From Acidobacteriota bacterium (lineage in GTDB: Bacteria > Acidobacteriota > Thermoanaerobaculia > UBA5066): 6,962 nt of DNA. A program made the translations under genes and the position numbers. Of the stretch, positions 4,867-6,962 are shown one piece after another (the stretch's first letter is position 1; each line of letters starts with the position of its first letter). Where the stretch lies: positions 1 to 6,962 of the forward strand of contig JAEUQS010000213.1 of assembly GCA_016789625.1 (NCBI GenBank). The letters run 5' to 3'. Under the pieces are notes generated by a model. That model ran no database searches, was not told where the DNA came from, and saw only the letters and a program-made list of their open reading frames with translations.

Positions 4867-6962
4867 ATGAAATTCACGAAGCCCCCCTGCCTCCTCCTCC
4901 ACGCGTCGCCGAAGGCGACCGTGCTCATCCTCGCCGTGGCGCTCCTGGTGCCGGGCTCTGCCCGTTCGGCGGATCCCGTCGGCTGCCCGCCCTCGCGCCC
5001 CATCCTCAACGCCCTCGCCTCCGTGAAGGCCGGCCAGGGCTACGCGCTCACGTGGACGAACGTCCTCACCGACCGCGTGGGTCCCTCCGACTACTTCCTC
5101 CTCGAGCGCTCGACCGACGGCTCGTTCCTCGCGGGCGTCGAGCGCTTCAAGACCACCCGTTCGTCGTACTCCGTGCCGGCCAGCCCTGTGGGTGCCGCGC
5201 TGCTCTTCCACCGCGTGCTCGTGGTGTCGTCCTGCCCCGGGATCTCGCCCGGCTCGGTCGTCTCGAACATCGTGACGGTCCGCGTGGATTCCGGCTGCCC
5301 GGCGCCCGACGTGCTCCCCCCGGCCGTGGCGACGCCGGAGAACCCGCCCGCCTACACGACCTACGTCGTCACCTGGGACACCTCGGCCAGCGGGCCCGGC
5401 CCCGGCGGTGGCGGACCTTCCGACGTCAAATACCGGCTGCGCCGCGTGGCCCCCTATGAAACCCGCGAAACCGTGTCCGAGGGCGGCTCGGCCTCCTTCA
5501 CCGATCCCGAAGGCGACTACACGTATCAGGTCCGGGCCGAATCCAGCTGCGGCATCGCCGGACCCTGGTCGGCGTCGCTGAGGGTCACGGTCGGCAGCGC
5601 GCTGCCTTCGGCGCTCGTCCTCCTCTCCGAGCCGCGGCCCATCGCGGTGGCCGCGCCCACGGAGCTCCCCACGACGTCGTTCACGGTGAGGAATGGCGGC
5701 ACGAAGCCCGTCCCGGTCGAGGTCACGCCGAGCCGCGACGTTCTGGAGGTCCTGCCCTCCTCCTTCACCCTCGGCGCCAACGAGTCGCGGACCCTGACCG
5801 TGCGTCTTCGCCTCCTCGTCACGCTCTACAGCCCCCTCCACGAGTCGATCGAGCTCCGGGCGGGCGACGGCCCCGGGACCTCGCTGCGGGTGCCCATCGA
5901 CGCGGCCATCGCGGCCAGCGAAGCTCCCGAGCCCGTTCGCTGGAGCGAGAAGGCCCTCGAGTTCGACTGGGACGGCGCGCCCGTCTACCGCACGCTCGTG
6001 AACCCCGCGAACGCGCCCGCCGCGTTCGTGAGCTCGGTCCGTCAGCCCTGGATCCTCGTCGACTCGCTGGACGGCCAGCCCTGGGACCGGCCTCTCGGCC
6101 CGCGGGAGAGCCGCGTGGTGCAGATCTCGGTGGATCGCGGCAAGCGCCGCGCCACGACGGGCACGGAGACGGCCGTCGTCTCGATCCTCACCGTCGGCCA
6201 CCAGGAGGTCGCGAGCCTCACGGCCCTCGACGACGGAGCCCGCCTCTCGGCCTCGGTCGCCTCGGTTCGTCCGAGCTCGGTCGGTACCAAGACCCGGCTC
6301 CTCTATGCGGCCATGCCGAACGCGCCCGACGCGGCGGGAATCGGCCGGTTCTCGTCGGACCTCTGGCTCTCGAACCTCGACGCCACCGCACCCATCGACG
6401 TCGCGCTGCTCTTCACGCCCATCGTCCCCGCGGGCCAGCGGGCCGACGTGCGCGAGGTCGGGTTCCGCATGGCGCCCGGCGAGACCCGCCGCTACCGGAA
6501 CATCCTCGCGAACGCGCTCGGCTACGAGGGCGCGTGCGAGCTCGAGGTGCGCTCGCCGTCGCCGACCCTTTCGGCCACGGTGCTCGTGAACAACCAACAG
6601 ATCTCGGCGACCGTTCCCGCGAGCGCGCGGAGCGCGAAGCCCGGCGACTCCGCCGCCGTGACCACCCCCGCGGCGGTGACGAAGCAATATGGCTTCGAGA
6701 TGCGGCCCACGATTCCCGGCGAGGGCGCGAAGGCGTCCGACCCGGCGTACGTGCTGTCGGGCCTCTCCCACATCCCGGGCAAGAGGCGCACGAACATCCT
6801 CCTCACCGAAACGACGGGCTTCGATTCGGACATCCTCGTCTCGCTTTACCGGCCGAACGGAGCCGGCGTACTCAAGGACGGCCAGGAGTTCAAGAAGCTG
6901 TTCACGGTTCCCGCTCTGGGCACGCTTCAGCTGAACGACGACGAGCTGTTCCCGCCCGAGTC
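4867..6962 (+). CDS. Large exported multidomain Ig/fibronectin-like protein (3'-truncated by window edge)
   Basis: Frame 1 is open from the ATG at 4867 to the right edge (698 complete codons, no stop). The start is the first after an in-frame TGA at 4813 and gives a good signal peptide: basic N-region, hydrophobic core TVLILAVALLVPG (18-30) and probable cleavage around residues 32-35. Two fibronectin/Ig-like modules follow (about 40-139 and 144-243); each opens with GCP and ends near SSC, pairing C40 with C123 and C144 with C228. Residues about 247-350 look like an ASH-type beta-sandwich (FTVRNGGTKPVPVEV, SSFTLGANESRTLTV). Residues about 358-457 look BACON-like (PWILVDSLDGQPW, LGPRESRVVQISVDRG). 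Two related modules end the visible part, at 478-578 (FSSDLWLSNLDA, MAPGETRRYRNIL) and from 628 (RRTNILLTETTG, VPALGTLQLNDDELF). No catalytic motif is seen. It is probably extracellular or cell-surface, with an adhesive or structural role as inference only. The minus strand opposite is open for 636 codons, but that frame is Arg/Gly-rich and a shadow. No ribosome-binding site precedes the ATG. Confidence 0.9.
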   Translation, partial: MKFTKPPCLLLHASPKATVLILAVALLVPGSARSADPVGCPPSRPILNALASVKAGQGYALTWTNVLTDRVGPSDYFLLERSTDGSFLAGVERFKTTRSSYSVPASPVGAALLFHRVLVVSSCPGISPGSVVSNIVTVRVDSGCPAPDVLPPAVATPENPPAYTTYVVTWDTSASGPGPGGGGPSDVKYRLRRVAPYETRETVSEGGSASFTDPEGDYTYQVRAESSCGIAGPWSASLRVTVGSALPSALVLLSEPRPIAVAAPTELPTTSFTVRNGGTKPVPVEVTPSRDVLEVLPSSFTLGANESRTLTVRLRLLVTLYSPLHESIELRAGDGPGTSLRVPIDAAIAASEAPEPVRWSEKALEFDWDGAPVYRTLVNPANAPAAFVSSVRQPWILVDSLDGQPWDRPLGPRESRVVQISVDRGKRRATTGTETAVVSILTVGHQEVASLTALDDGARLSASVASVRPSSVGTKTRLLYAAMPNAPDAAGIGRFSSDLWLSNLDATAPIDVALLFTPIVPAGQRADVREVGFRMAPGETRRYRNILANALGYEGACELEVRSPSPTLSATVLVNNQQISATVPASARSAKPGDSAAVTTPAAVTKQYGFEMRPTIPGEGAKASDPAYVLSGLSHIPGKRRTNILLTETTGFDSDILVSLYRPNGAGVLKDGQEFKKLFTVPALGTLQLNDDELFPPE

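Noticed and set aside
4861..6771. 636-codon open frame on the minus strand
   Set aside because: It is antisense to the exported Ig-like gene; its composition (Arg, Gly, His, Asp, Glu) is typical of the shadow of a GC-rich gene and it shows no signal or domain.

Overview
The window is GC-rich bacterial DNA, densely coded, with codons strongly biased to G or C in the third position. It holds four protein genes and no RNA gene, insertion sequence or CRISPR array that I can see. The style suggests an Acidobacteriota-like bacterium, possibly near Thermoanaerobaculia: high GC, secreted proteins built from Ig-like modules, proline-rich linkers, and an FHA domain fused to an RDD membrane domain. That placement is inferred from memory of such proteins and was not tested.

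Layout, left to right. (1) 1-2376 (+): the C-terminal 791 residues of a UvrA-type excinuclease ATPase, cut by the left edge. It shows both ABC signature motifs, the second Walker A, both Walker B motifs and zinc-binding CxxC pairs, and it may be a UvrA paralogue rather than the housekeeping protein. (2) 2346-3860 (+): a 504-residue protein with an N-terminal FHA phosphothreonine-binding domain, a linker of about 260 residues rich in proline, and a C-terminal RDD membrane domain. Its start overlaps the end of uvrA by 31 nt in another frame. (3) 3934-4851 (-): a 305-residue exported TPR protein, convergent with gene 2; a perfect 10-bp hairpin lies between the two stop codons. (4) 4867-6962 (+): the first 698 residues of a large exported protein, open at the right edge. 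It has two cysteine-paired fibronectin/Ig-like modules, two further beta-sandwich (BACON/ASH-like) modules, and two copies of a C-terminal module. It is easy to miss because it has no stop inside the window and a long antisense open frame covers most of it.

Genes 3 and 4 are divergent with only 15 bp between their start codons. Neither has a Shine-Dalgarno sequence. Gene 3 has a -10-like hexamer just before its GTG, and gene 2 has one just before its ATG, so leaderless or nearly leaderless transcription is a reasonable hypothesis. I do not see a dedicated multi-gene system. DNA repair (gene 1), phosphopeptide signalling at the membrane (gene 2) and envelope or extracellular functions (genes 3 and 4) are neighbours without an obvious shared pathway. 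No stretch longer than 80 bases lacks a gene.
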